DNA of 64,000 nt from Caulobacter flavus (GCF_003722335.1 NZ_CP026100.1:2020001-2084000), one strand, 5' to 3'; counted from the first letter of the stretch, positions 7,758-15,867 are shown. Notes: generated from the letters alone by a model not told the origin. Program-made: numbers and translations.

Positions 7758-9911
7758 GTGAACGACTGGACGCTGCCGCCCTACAAGTTCGACGACCCGC
7801 CCGCGCGCCCGACGCCGCCGGCGGGAGGCGGCTTCGCGCCTGTTCCGCCGCCGCCTCCGCAGCCGCCGAAAGGCCCGCCGCAGCGGCCGCCCGAAGAGCC
7901 GTTCCGGGCCGACCTGAAGCCGCCGCGCAAGCGGGGCGGCTGGGCCTGGGTGTGGATCACCCTGCTGGTCAGCGCCCTGGTCGGCTTTCTCGCCGTAGGC
8001 GGGGCGGGCGCCTATGTGTGGTTCAAGTACCTGAAGGACACCCCGGAGCTGCCGTCGCGCGAGGCGCTGTTCGCCGTCAACCGTGCGCCCGGCGTGCGGT
8101 TCGAGGACCGCAGCGGCCAGGTGATCGCCACGCGCGGGCCGCGCTACGGCCAGCGGGTGACGGTCAAGACCGTGCCCGGCTACGTGCCGCTGGCCTTCCT
8201 GGCGGCCGAGGACAAGCGCTTCTACAAGCACGGCCCGATCGACACCTACGGCATCGCCCGGGCGGCTTACGTCAACTGGCGCGCCGGCCGCACGGTGCAG
8301 GGCGCCTCCACCCTATCCCAGCAGCTGGCCAAGGGGATGTTCCTGACGCCCGACCGCACGGTCGAGCGCAAGCTGCAGGAAATGCTGATGGCCTGGCGGC
8401 TCGAGCAGGTCCTGACCAAGGACGAGGTGCTGGAGCTCTATCTCAACCGCGTGTTCTTCGGGGCCAACACCTATGGCGTCGACGGCGCGGCGCGGACCTA
8501 TTTCGCCAAGCCGGCCAGCCAGCTGACGCTGTCGGAGGCGGCCCTGCTGGCCTCGCTGCCCAAGGCGCCGTCGCGCCTGGCCCTGAACCGCGACATGGAG
8601 GGGGCGCTGGCCCGCTCGCGGCTCGTCTTGGCCAACATGGAGAAGGAGGGCTGGATCACGGCGGCCGAGCACGCCGCGGCCCTGGACGACACCCCCAAGC
8701 TGTCGCCCGACGCGGTGAGCAACGAGGGCGACTACGGCTGGGTGCTGGACTACGCCACCACCGAGGCCATCCGCATCGCCGGCCAGAACGCGCCGGATCT
8801 CGTCGTGCGCCTGACCATCGACACCCGCCTGCAGAAGGCGGGGGCCGACATCGTGCGCCAGGCCATCGCGCTGGGCGGCCAGCACGCCGGCGCCAGCCAG
8901 GCCGCGCTGCTGTCGCTGTCGGCCGACGGGGCGATCCGGGCGATGGTGGGCGGCACCGACTACATCGCCAGCCCCTTCAACCGCGCGGTGCAGGCCAGGC
9001 GCCAGCCGGGCTCGACCTTCAAGCCGTTCGTCTATGCCGCGGCCCTGGAGAAGGGCGTGCTGCCCAGCGACATCCGCGTCGACGGGCCGGTGCAGTTCGG
9101 CAGCTGGAAGCCGGAGAACTACGGCGGCGACTATCGCGGGCCGATGACCGTCGAGCAGGCCCTGGTCAATTCCACCAACACCATCGCCGTCAAGCTGGCC
9201 CAGGAGGCCGGCGGCGCGCAGGTGGGGAACCTGGCCCGCCGGTTCGGGATCACCAGCCTGCCCGACCGGCCCGACCTGTCGGTGGCGCTGGGGGCCTACG
9301 AGGTGAACCTCTTGCAGATGACCTCGGGCTTCCAGGTCTTCCAGCTGGGCGGCCAGCGGGTGGAGCCCTACGTCATCGAGAGCATCACCGCCCAGGACGG
9401 CCGGCCGATCTACAGCCGGGGGCCGCTCGCGCCCGCTCAGGTCTACGACATCGCCAAGGCCAGCATGATGGTCAAGATGATGAAGAAGGTGGTCGACCAG
9501 GGCACGGCCAAGCGGGCGGCGTTCGGCTGGCCGGCGGCGGGCAAGACCGGCACCAGCCAGAACTGGCGCGACGCCTGGTTCGTGGGCTTCACGCCGGACT
9601 TCGCCACCGGCGTCTGGGTGGGCAACGACAACGACAAGCCGATGAACAAGGTGGTCGGCGGCGACATGCCGGCCAGCATCTGGCGGCGCTACATGCTGGC
9701 CGCGCACCAGAACCTGGCGATCCGGGATTTCCCGTGGCTGCTGCCCGATCCGGGTCCGCGAACCTCGCCCGATCCGAGGAACGGCTTCTACGAGACCCTG
9801 GCCTCGGAGTTCGCGCGTACGGCGTCGGAACTGGAGGCCGAGGCCGCGCAGGACGAGCCGGCCGACGACGGGCGCGGGCCGGTCCCGCCGCCGGAAGAGC
9901 TGCCGTATTAG
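7758..9911 (+). CDS. Class A penicillin-binding protein, PBP1A family
   Basis: A 717-residue bifunctional peptidoglycan synthase starting at a GTG. A proline-rich cytoplasmic tail (about 1-65) is followed by one membrane anchor (WVWITLLVSALVGFLAVGG). The GT51 glycosyltransferase domain has the catalytic Glu151 in AAEDKRFYKHG and the ASTLSQQLAKG motif. The transpeptidase domain has Ser419 in GSTFKPF, Ser472-Thr-Asn and the Lys596-Thr-Gly-Thr-Ser box, all intact. The acidic C-terminal tail ends in PPPEELPY. It polymerises and cross-links murein in the periplasm. Caulobacter has several such paralogues, so a specific symbol is not assigned. Confidence 0.92.
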   Translation: MNDWTLPPYKFDDPPARPTPPAGGGFAPVPPPPPQPPKGPPQRPPEEPFRADLKPPRKRGGWAWVWITLLVSALVGFLAVGGAGAYVWFKYLKDTPELPSREALFAVNRAPGVRFEDRSGQVIATRGPRYGQRVTVKTVPGYVPLAFLAAEDKRFYKHGPIDTYGIARAAYVNWRAGRTVQGASTLSQQLAKGMFLTPDRTVERKLQEMLMAWRLEQVLTKDEVLELYLNRVFFGANTYGVDGAARTYFAKPASQLTLSEAALLASLPKAPSRLALNRDMEGALARSRLVLANMEKEGWITAAEHAAALDDTPKLSPDAVSNEGDYGWVLDYATTEAIRIAGQNAPDLVVRLTIDTRLQKAGADIVRQAIALGGQHAGASQAALLSLSADGAIRAMVGGTDYIASPFNRAVQARRQPGSTFKPFVYAAALEKGVLPSDIRVDGPVQFGSWKPENYGGDYRGPMTVEQALVNSTNTIAVKLAQEAGGAQVGNLARRFGITSLPDRPDLSVALGAYEVNLLQMTSGFQVFQLGGQRVEPYVIESITAQDGRPIYSRGPLAPAQVYDIAKASMMVKMMKKVVDQGTAKRAAFGWPAAGKTGTSQNWRDAWFVGFTPDFATGVWVGNDNDKPMNKVVGGDMPASIWRRYMLAAHQNLAIRDFPWLLPDPGPRTSPDPRNGFYETLASEFARTASELEAEAAQDEPADDGRGPVPPPEELPY

Positions 9912-10251
9912 ATCCCTCTCTCCTTGAGAGAAGGGGCCGGGACCCAGGGAACTGGGCGCGGCGCGTGAACTCACCGCCCGTCGGCGGCCGGTGCATCGCC
10001 GGCGGCCCCTGGGTCCCGGCTCTGCGGTCCGCTGCGCGCACCTTCGGCCGGGATGACGGCTAGGGGCGGCTGGGGTGAAATCTCTCACCCTTCCCCTCTC
10101 GACGAGAGAGGGGTCCTAGGGAGCCGCCCGGACAGGGATAGAGCCGCGTCGATCCTCTGCGTGGACGGAAAAAGTTCGTGAGATAACAGTCGCTTGCAAC
10201 TTTCTCGCGGGTCTGGATCAGACGGATCCACTGCTGTCGTAGACTTCTGTC
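9912..10251. other. Intergenic region with palindromes and putative GTA promoter
   Basis: No gene is seen in these 340 bases. Near the PBP stop, CTCTC-CTT-GAGAG may terminate it. A large inverted repeat has arms GCCGGGACCCAGGG (about 9948-9961) and CCCTGGGTCCCGGC (about 10007-10020). A third hairpin is CCCCTCTC-GACGA-GAGAGGGG (about 10094-10114). The last 90 bases are AT-richer, contain the inverted pair AAAGTT/AACTTT and a TTGCAA, and lead into the first GTA gene, so the GTA promoter is most likely here. GTA transcription in Caulobacter is known to need GafYZ and IHF; I cannot identify their sites with confidence. Confidence 0.5.
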
Positions 10252-10743
10252 ATGGCCGAGAAAAGCGAACGCATCGACGTGCTGATGGACGAGATCCGCG
10301 ACCTGGTCGTGGACACCTTTCACGGCGCCGCCAAGGAAATGCTGACCGAGGTGAAAGGTGAGCCGCCGAAGGCGCGGATGGAGGCGAGCAGGCAGGTCGC
10401 TCTCGTCGGGCGGCCGGTGGACATGCTCCACGCCGCCAGGCTGCGTTCGCGCAAGATCTCGGCCGCCAGGCAAGCGCGGATCGCCAAGGCGGTCGGCGAG
10501 GAGGTGGCGATGAATGACGACGAACCCTGGACCGCCGAACGATTGGAGCGGCTTCATGCCGCTATCGAGCGCCGACTGGGCGCTCCTGGATCCCTCGAAC
10601 TCAAGCGACTGGTTGCGGAGCGCGCCAGACTTGAAGCGGTGGGAAGAAGCCTGGCTGCGGGGCTGGACGGCGCTGGATCACCAGAAGCCGCCGCAAGCGG
10701 CCTGGGCGACCTGGCTGATGCTGGGCGGGCGGGGCGCGGGTAA
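10252..10743 (+). CDS. Putative GTA g1 (candidate small terminase subunit)
   Basis: A protein of up to 163 residues, predicted all-helical and highly charged (MAEKSERIDVLMDEIRDLV... then AERLERLHAAIERRLG). By position it matches g1 of the RcGTA cluster, described as the small terminase subunit, but I cannot see a diagnostic motif. Its 3' part overlaps the g2 frame for almost 190 bp. In the overlap the codon use of this frame becomes poorer (more A/T third positions), so it could be shorter or an artefact past residue 100. No strong ribosome-binding site is visible. Confidence 0.5.
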   Translation: MAEKSERIDVLMDEIRDLVVDTFHGAAKEMLTEVKGEPPKARMEASRQVALVGRPVDMLHAARLRSRKISAARQARIAKAVGEEVAMNDDEPWTAERLERLHAAIERRLGAPGSLELKRLVAERARLEAVGRSLAAGLDGAGSPEAAASGLGDLADAGRAGRG

Positions 10744-11833
10744 GACCTTCGCCGGGGCCGGCTGGGTGACCGACCAGGCAGCAAAGCCGTGCCGGATGGC
10801 GCTGGTGGGGCCCACCTTCCACGACGTGCGCGAGGTGATGATCGAGGGGCCGTCGGGCCTGCGGGCCATGGCCCAGGCGGGCAATCGCGTGCGCTGGGAA
10901 GGCTCGCGCCGGCGGCTGGTCTGGGACAACGGCGCGGAGGCCTACGCCTTTTCGGCCGAGGATCCCGACAGCCTGCGCGGGCCGCAGTTCCATGCGGCCT
11001 GGGCAGACGAGTTCTGCGCCTGGCCCAAGGCCAGCGAGACCCTGGCCATGCTGCGGTTCGGGCTGCGGCTGGGCGAGGACCCAAGGCTTGTGGTGACCAC
11101 CACGCCGCGTCCGACCCGGGCGCTGAAGGTGCTGATGGCCGAGCCGGGCGTCGTCACGACGCGGGCGGGGACAGCGGCCAACGCCGGCAACCTGGCGCCG
11201 GCCTTCCTGGCCACGCTGGAGGGGCTGTACGGCGGCACCCGGCTGGCGGCCCAGGAGCTGGAGGGGATCGTCGTCGAGACCGACGGCAGCCTCTTTCGCG
11301 CCGAGGACCTGGCCAGATGTCGCGGGGCGCCGCCGGCGAAGTTCGACCGGGTGGTGGTGGCGGTCGACCCGCCGGCCACCGCGCGCGGCGACGCCTGCGG
11401 GGTGGTGGTCGCGGGCCGAAGGGACGGCCGCGCCTACGTGCTGGCCGACCGCACGGCGCGAGGGCTGTCGCCCAACGGCTGGGCGCGCCTGGCCGTGGCG
11501 GCGGCCGTGGATTTCGACGCCGACGCGCTGGTGGCCGAGGCCAACCAGGGCGGCGACATGGTCCGCACCGTGCTGGCCCAGGCCGCGCCGCCGTGCCCGA
11601 TCAAGCTGGTGCGGGCGTCCGTGGGCAAACGGGCCCGGGCCGAGCCGGTGGCGGCGCTCTACGAGCAGGGCCGGGTGGTCCACTGCGGGGCGTTCCCGGC
11701 GCTGGAGGAGGAACTGATGGGCCTGGGCGACGGGGACCTTGGCCACAGCCCCGACCGGGCGGACGCCCTGGTCTGGGCGCTGAGCGAGCTGATGCTGGGC
11801 GGGGGCAGGGAGCCGCGGCTTAGGGTGGTGTGA
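10556..11833 (+). CDS. GTA g2: large terminase subunit (DNA packaging ATPase/nuclease)
   Basis: A protein of 425 residues from MPLSSADWALLDP; an ATG at 10514 would add 14 residues. The ATPase domain shows Walker A LGGRGAGKTFAGA and a Walker B-like FHAAWADEF. The nuclease half has DRVVVAVDPPAT with acidic residues and GVVVAGRRDGRAYVLADRT, then a late SPDRADALVWALSELM segment. It packages random host DNA into GTA particles. It follows g1 and is separated from the portal gene by an invading DUF559/repeat block, which is unusual since g2 and g3 are normally adjacent. Confidence 0.92.
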   Translation: MPLSSADWALLDPSNSSDWLRSAPDLKRWEEAWLRGWTALDHQKPPQAAWATWLMLGGRGAGKTFAGAGWVTDQAAKPCRMALVGPTFHDVREVMIEGPSGLRAMAQAGNRVRWEGSRRRLVWDNGAEAYAFSAEDPDSLRGPQFHAAWADEFCAWPKASETLAMLRFGLRLGEDPRLVVTTTPRPTRALKVLMAEPGVVTTRAGTAANAGNLAPAFLATLEGLYGGTRLAAQELEGIVVETDGSLFRAEDLARCRGAPPAKFDRVVVAVDPPATARGDACGVVVAGRRDGRAYVLADRTARGLSPNGWARLAVAAAVDFDADALVAEANQGGDMVRTVLAQAAPPCPIKLVRASVGKRARAEPVAALYEQGRVVHCGAFPALEEELMGLGDGDLGHSPDRADALVWALSELMLGGGREPRLRVV

Positions 11834-12408
11834 GCGCCCTTCGGGCGACCCCCACCGGCCCTTCGGGCCGCCTCCCCCACAGGGGGATCGTTGCATAATG
11901 GGGTAAAACAAGAACGACTTTCCCCTTTTGATTCCGAACTGTTCTCGAACGGATTCTGGTCTGTTCTTCGACGTTCCGAATTTCGCAACAGTCCCCCACA
12001 GGGGGAGGTTCGGCGTTCAAGGGGCCTCCCCCTGTGGGGGAGGCGACCGCGCAGCGGTCGGTGGGGGAGTTCCGCACGGATCGTCGCGACGACGTCGTCG
12101 ACCGATTTCAACACTTCGGCGGCGGGGATCCGCAGCGTGCGTATGCCGAAGCCGGCCATGTAGTCGTCACGAATGGCGTCTCGTTCGGGGCGGTCCTCGG
12201 TGTCGTGGGCGTAGCTGTCGATTTCGACGGCGAGCTTGAAGGCCGGGCAGTAGAAATCGAGCACATAGGGACCGAACGGGTGCTGGCGGCGAAAGCGCAA
12301 ACCGTCCAGCTGACTGCCGCGCAGAGCCTTCCAGAGCATCATTTCGGGCAGGGACATGTCCTTGCGCAGGGCGCGAGCGCGTCGGACGAGCGGGTTTTCG
12401 TCGGGCAT
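11659..12408 (-). CDS. DUF559 (Vsr/PD-(D/E)XK-like) endonuclease-domain protein with run-on C-terminus
   Basis: From MPDENPLVRRARALR (ATG at 12408) the DUF559 domain covers residues 1-114: the LPEMMLWKAL start, LRFRRQHPFGPYVLDFYCP, the acidic/His nuclease-like core LAVEIDSYAHD and the terminal IRTLRIPAAEVL. After Leu114 the frame enters R1 repeats, the 116-bp element and the antisense of g2 with no stop until 11659, so the last 135 residues are probably not native. Its ribosome-binding site (GGAG) is donated by the repeat upstream. It sits antisense between GTA g2 and g3, bracketed by inverted R1 copies. A likely mobile passenger; its activity is unproven. Confidence 0.7.
   Translation of the reverse strand: MPDENPLVRRARALRKDMSLPEMMLWKALRGSQLDGLRFRRQHPFGPYVLDFYCPAFKLAVEIDSYAHDTEDRPERDAIRDDYMAGFGIRTLRIPAAEVLKSVDDVVATIRAELPHRPLRGRLPHRGRPLERRTSPCGGLLRNSERRRTDQNPFENSSESKGESRSCFTPLCNDPPVGEAARRAGGGRPKGAHTTLSRGSLPPPSISSLSAQTRASARSGLWPRSPSPRPISSSSSAGNAPQWTTRPCS
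11849..12069. repeat. R1 repeat block with nested 116-bp element
   Basis: Starting 16 bp after the g2 stop, R1 units run up to the 3' side of the DUF559 domain. The first unit has the CCGGCCCTTCGGGCC hairpin and a CTCCCCCACAGGGGGAG palindrome split at its loop by the 116-bp element at 11882-11997. The last unit (12025-12069) carries GACCGCGCAGCGGTC and is the inverted counterpart of the unit at 12418-12463. Confidence 0.85.
11882..11997 (+). mobile_element. 116-bp MITE-like element, copy A
   Basis: The ends GGGGGATCGTTGC and GCAACAGTCCCCC form a 13-bp inverted repeat with two mismatches. ACA flanks both sides (11879-11881 and 11998-12000), consistent with a 3-bp target duplication in the loop of an R1 palindrome. 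It is identical by eye to copy B (59798-59913) and differs from copy C (63881-63996, opposite orientation) at about two positions. No coding capacity. Confidence 0.8.
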
Positions 12409-12417
12409 CGGCTGTCG

Positions 12418-12463
12418 CTCCCCCCACCGATCGCTGCGCGATCGCCTCCCCCACGGGGGGAGG
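12418..12463. repeat. R1 repeat upstream of the DUF559 gene
   Basis: CTCCCCCC, then the hairpin GATCGCTGCGCGATC, then CTCCCCCACGGGGGGAG. It is the inverted partner of the unit at 12025-12069 and lies 10 bp before the DUF559 start codon. Confidence 0.85.
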
Positions 12464-12527
12464 TTCTCGATTGTCGCCTTCACCTTACATCGTTCTTCAT
12501 TTGTTCTCAACCTTCACGGGAGCGCCC

Positions 12528-13664
12528 ATGGCCCTCTTCGCTCGCCGGCGCGCGCCGGAAATCAAGGATTCGCGGGCCGCCAGGCTGGTGGCGCTGACCA
12601 GCGGCGGGCGGCCGCAGTGGACGCCCAGGGACTATGCGACCCTGGCGGCCGAGGGGTTCGGCAAGAACCCGGTGGCCTATCGCTGCGTGCGGATGATCGC
12701 CGAGGCCGCGGCCGCCGTGCCGCTGGCGGTGTTCCATGACGGGCGGCGCAGCGACGGGCATCCGCTGGCGCGGCTGCTGGCGGCGCCCAATCCCGAGCAG
12801 GGCGGGCCCGACCTGATGGAGGCGTTCTTCGGGCACCTGCAGGTGGCGGGCAACGGCTATCTGGAGGCGGCCGGCGACCAGCCGGGCGAGCTCTACGCCC
12901 TGCGGCCCGACCGGATGAGCGTGGTGCCGGGGGCGCGCGGCTGGCCGGCGGCCTACGACTACCAGGCCGGCGGGCGGACGGCGCGGATCGCCCGCGACGC
13001 CGACGGCTGGCTGCCGGTGCTGCACCTGAAGCTGTTCAACCCGACCAGCGATCACTACGGGGCCTCGCCGCTGGAGGCGGCGGCCTTCGCCATCGACGTG
13101 CACACCGCCTCGGGGGCCTGGAACAAGGCGCTGCTCGACAACGCCGCGCGGCCGTCGGGGGCGCTGGTCTATGGCGGCCGCGACGGCGACCGGCTCTCCG
13201 AGGAGCAGTTCGAGCGGCTGAAGGCCGAGCTGGCCAATGCGCACGGCGGGACGGCCAACGCCGGCCGGCCGCTGCTGCTGGAGGGCGGGCTGGAGTGGAA
13301 GCCGATGTCGCTGACCCCGGCGGACCTGGACTTCGTCGAGGGCAAGCACGCGGCGGCGCGCGAGATCGCCCTGGCCTTCGGGGTTCCGCCGCAGCTGCTG
13401 GGGATCCCGGGCGACAACACCTACGCCAACTATCGCGAGGCCAACGGGGCGTTCTGGCGGCACACGGTCGTGCCCCTGGCCGAGCGGGCGGCGCGGGCGC
13501 TGACGGCCTGGCTGGGGCCGAAGTTCCCCGGCGCGCGGGTGGCCTGCGACCTCGACGCCGTGCCGGCCCTGAGCGCCGAACGCGACGCGCTGTGGGCGCG
13601 GCTGGAGGCGGCGAGCTTCCTGACCGACGCCGAGCGGCGGCGGCTGGCGGGGTTGGAGGGTTAG
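12528..13664 (+). CDS. GTA g3: portal protein (HK97/phage portal family)
   Basis: A protein of 378 residues from MALFARRRAPEIK; the ATG is preceded by GGGAG. Family features are VAYRCVRMIAEAAAAVPL near residue 45, a central LHLKLFNPTSDHYGASPLEAAAFAID, and FGVPPQLLGIPGDNTYANYREANGAFWRHTVVPL near 285-320, the classic portal stem/clip region. It forms the dodecameric ring at the capsid vertex through which DNA enters. Length is normal for the GTA portal. An upstream start at 12471 is in repeat-adjacent sequence and is rejected. Confidence 0.92.
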   Translation: MALFARRRAPEIKDSRAARLVALTSGGRPQWTPRDYATLAAEGFGKNPVAYRCVRMIAEAAAAVPLAVFHDGRRSDGHPLARLLAAPNPEQGGPDLMEAFFGHLQVAGNGYLEAAGDQPGELYALRPDRMSVVPGARGWPAAYDYQAGGRTARIARDADGWLPVLHLKLFNPTSDHYGASPLEAAAFAIDVHTASGAWNKALLDNAARPSGALVYGGRDGDRLSEEQFERLKAELANAHGGTANAGRPLLLEGGLEWKPMSLTPADLDFVEGKHAAAREIALAFGVPPQLLGIPGDNTYANYREANGAFWRHTVVPLAERAARALTAWLGPKFPGARVACDLDAVPALSAERDALWARLEAASFLTDAERRRLAGLEG

Positions 13665-13670
13665 TCGAGA

Positions 13671-13806
13671 CCCTCTCCCCGAAGGGGGAGGTGGCCCGGA
13701 GGGCCGGAGAGGGAAGTCCCTTCGTCCTTCAACGTGTCGCCGCCTCCGCAATCACATCCCCCTCCGTCGGCTTCGCCGACACCTCCCCCTTCAGGGGGAG
13801 GGTCTT
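13671..13806. repeat. Inverted pair of R1 repeats between g3 and g3.5
   Basis: Unit one (13671-13714) has TGGCCCGGAGGGCC; unit two (13757-13806) has TCGGCTTCGCCGA and CTCCCCCTTCAGGGGGAG. The pair ends 14 bp before the g3.5 start codon. Confidence 0.85.
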
Positions 13807-13820
13807 GGAAAGCGACTTCA

Positions 13821-14069
13821 ATGACTACACCCAACCGCTGGCGGCTGGACCGCCAGGTGTCGGTCGCCGTGCTGGTGGCCGTGACGCTGCAGGCGGCCGC
13901 GGCCCTGATGTGGGCCGGGCGGGCCAGCGCCCGGATCGACGAGCTCACGAGCCGCCTCGACGCCCAGGCCCCGGTGGCCGAGCGGCTGGCGCGGCTGGAG
14001 ACCCAGGCCGAGGCCACGCGCGCGGCGCTGGTGCGGATCGAGGCCAAGCTGGACGGGGGCGGGCGATGA
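13821..14069 (+). CDS. GTA g3.5-like small membrane protein
   Basis: A protein of 82 residues from MTTPNRWRLDRQ. One N-terminal membrane helix (VSVAVLVAVTLQAAAALMWAG) is followed by a heptad-like coiled coil (RIDELTSRLDAQAPVAERLARLETQAEATRAALVRIEAKL). Position between portal and protease matches g3.5 of RcGTA, whose function is unknown. Its stop overlaps the protease start (ATGA), so the two are coupled. A start at 13734 would translate the repeat and is rejected. Confidence 0.8.
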   Translation: MTTPNRWRLDRQVSVAVLVAVTLQAAAALMWAGRASARIDELTSRLDAQAPVAERLARLETQAEATRAALVRIEAKLDGGGR

Positions 14070-14464
14070 AGGACGTGCGCATCGAGGGCTATGCCAGCCT
14101 GTTCTGGACCCGCGACCTCAACGACGACGTCACCGCCGCCGGCGCCTTCAAGGAGAGCCTGCAGGCCGGACCGATCCGCATGCTGCACCAGCACGACGAG
14201 GCCGAGCCGGTGGGCGTCTGGGACGAGGCGTTCGAGGACGCGCGCGGCCTGTTCGTCCGTGGGCGGATCATGTCCGCCACGCCGCGCGGGCGCCTGGTCG
14301 CGGCGCTTGTCGGCGCGGGCGCGCTGGACGGGCTGTCGATCGGCTTTCGGCAAGTGAAGGCGCGGCGCGACGGGGCGCTGCGGGTGCTCTCCCGCGTCGA
14401 CCTCTGGGAGGTGTCGATCGTCACCTTCCCGATGCTGCCGGCGGCGCGGCTGCGGGTGGTTTGA
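14066..14464 (+). CDS. GTA g4: HK97-family prohead protease
   Basis: A 132-residue protein starting at the ATG that overlaps the g3.5 stop. It shows the prohead protease pattern: IEGYASLFWTRDLNDDVTAAGAF, then IRMLHQHDEAEPVGVWDE with the catalytic His, and LDGLSIGFRQVKARRD with the catalytic Ser. VDLWEVSIVTFPMLPAARL closes the fold. It processes the capsid N-terminal scaffold during head maturation. Shorter than phage relatives but normal for GTAs. Confidence 0.92.
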   Translation: MKDVRIEGYASLFWTRDLNDDVTAAGAFKESLQAGPIRMLHQHDEAEPVGVWDEAFEDARGLFVRGRIMSATPRGRLVAALVGAGALDGLSIGFRQVKARRDGALRVLSRVDLWEVSIVTFPMLPAARLRVV

Positions 14465-14472
14465 GCACAGAG

Positions 14473-14600
14473 ATCCTCCCCCCGAAGGGGGAGGTGGCCC
14501 GGAGGGCCGGAGGGGGAAGCAATCCCCGCGCCGGCCACTTCCCCCTCCGTCGTCCCGGCCTTCGCCGGGCCGACACCTCCCCCTTCTGGGGAGGGTCTTC
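14473..14600. repeat. Inverted pair of R1 repeats between g4 and g5
   Basis: The first unit (14473-14518) has CTCCCCCCGAAGGGGGAG and TGGCCCGGAGGGCC. The second (14539-14600) has CCCGGCCTTCGCCGGG and CTCCCCCTTCTGGGGAG. It ends about 18 bp before the capsid start codon. Confidence 0.85.
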
Positions 14601-14617
14601 CCAAAACGGAGAACTCC

Positions 14618-15853
14618 ATGAAGGAAACCAAACAGGTCCCGGCCTCGCCGGAGGCCCGGATGGCGCTGGCGCAGATGCTGGCGGCGTTCGAGGGCTTCAA
14701 GGCGGCCAACGACCAGCGGCTGGCGGCCATCGAGAGCAAGAGCGCCCCGGGGAGCGCCGACGTGCTGCTGGAGGAGAAGGTCTCGCGCATCGACGCGGCC
14801 CTGACCAGCGCCCAGGACAGGCTGGACCGCATCCTGGCCGAGAGCCGCCGTCCGGCCCTGGCCGGCGAGGCCCCGGCCGCGCGGGTCGACGAGCGCAAGG
14901 CCGCCTTCGACCGCTACGTGAAGACCGGCGAGACGGCCGGTCTTGTCGAGGTGAAAGGCCTGTCGGAAGGCGTGGCCACGGCCGGCGGCTATGTGGCGCC
15001 GCCCGAGCTGGAGCGGCAGATCCTGCGCCGCCTGGCCGCCACCTCGCCGATGCGCGAGATCTGCCAGGTGCGCACCATCGGCGCGGGCACGTTCCGCAAG
15101 CCGGTCAGCCCCGCCGGCCTGGCCGCGGCCTGGGTGGCCGAGACGGCGGCGCGTCCGGAGACCACGGCGCCCACGCTGGACGTCATCGACTTCCCGGCCG
15201 GCGAGCTCTACGCCAGCCCGGCCGCCACCCAGGCCCTGCTCGACGACGCCTATGTGAGCATCGACGAGTGGCTGGCCGAGGAGGTGCAGGACGCCTTCGC
15301 CGCCCAGGAGACGGCGGCCTTCGTCAGCGGCGACGGCGTCAACAAGCCCAAGGGCCTCTTGGCCTACACCGCCGCGCCGGACGCCAGCTACGCCTGGGGG
15401 CAGCTGGGCTACACGGCCACCGGCGTTGCCGGCAACTGGCCGGCCAGCAACCCGACCGACAAGCTGATCGACCTGATCTACTCGGCCAGGGCGCAGTACC
15501 GCCAGAACGGCCGCTTCGTGCTCAATCGCCGCACGGTGAGCATGGTGCGCAAGTTCAAGGACGCGCAAGGCAACTACATCTGGAACGCGGCCCTGCAGCC
15601 GGGCCAGTCGGCGAGCCTGCTCGGCTTCCCGGTGACCGAGATCGAGGCCATGCCCGACGTCGGCGCCAACAGCATCGCCGTGGCCTTCGGCGACTTCGAG
15701 AAGGGATACCTGATCGTCGACCGCGCCGGGGTGCGGGTGCTGCGCGACCCCTATTCGGCCAAGCCGCACGTGCTTTTCTACACCACCAAGCGCGTGGGCG
15801 GCGGCGTGCAGAACTTCGACGCGGTGAAGCTGCTGAAGTTCTCGGTGAGCTGA
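14618..15853 (+). CDS. GTA g5: HK97-type major capsid protein
   Basis: A 411-residue protein. The first ~110 residues are helical, scaffold-like delta domain (ALAQMLAAFEGFKAANDQRL...), to be removed by g4. The mature capsid follows: VATAGGYVAPPELERQILRRLAATSPMREICQVRTI, then PVSPAGLAAAWVAETAARPETTAPTLDVI, QALLDDAYVSIDEWLAEEV and a C-terminal QNFDAVKLLKFSVS. All are typical of the phage_capsid family. Good A/G-rich leader before the ATG. It builds the small GTA head. Confidence 0.95.
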   Translation: MKETKQVPASPEARMALAQMLAAFEGFKAANDQRLAAIESKSAPGSADVLLEEKVSRIDAALTSAQDRLDRILAESRRPALAGEAPAARVDERKAAFDRYVKTGETAGLVEVKGLSEGVATAGGYVAPPELERQILRRLAATSPMREICQVRTIGAGTFRKPVSPAGLAAAWVAETAARPETTAPTLDVIDFPAGELYASPAATQALLDDAYVSIDEWLAEEVQDAFAAQETAAFVSGDGVNKPKGLLAYTAAPDASYAWGQLGYTATGVAGNWPASNPTDKLIDLIYSARAQYRQNGRFVLNRRTVSMVRKFKDAQGNYIWNAALQPGQSASLLGFPVTEIEAMPDVGANSIAVAFGDFEKGYLIVDRAGVRVLRDPYSAKPHVLFYTTKRVGGGVQNFDAVKLLKFSVS

Positions 15854-15867
15854 TGTGAGCCGCGCTG

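Noticed and set aside
11849-12069. CRISPR array
   Set aside because: The repeats are palindromic units of unequal spacing with no regular unique spacers and no cas genes.
12034-12597. Plus-strand frame between g2 and g3
   Set aside because: It is antisense to the DUF559 domain, whose motifs are clear on the minus strand.
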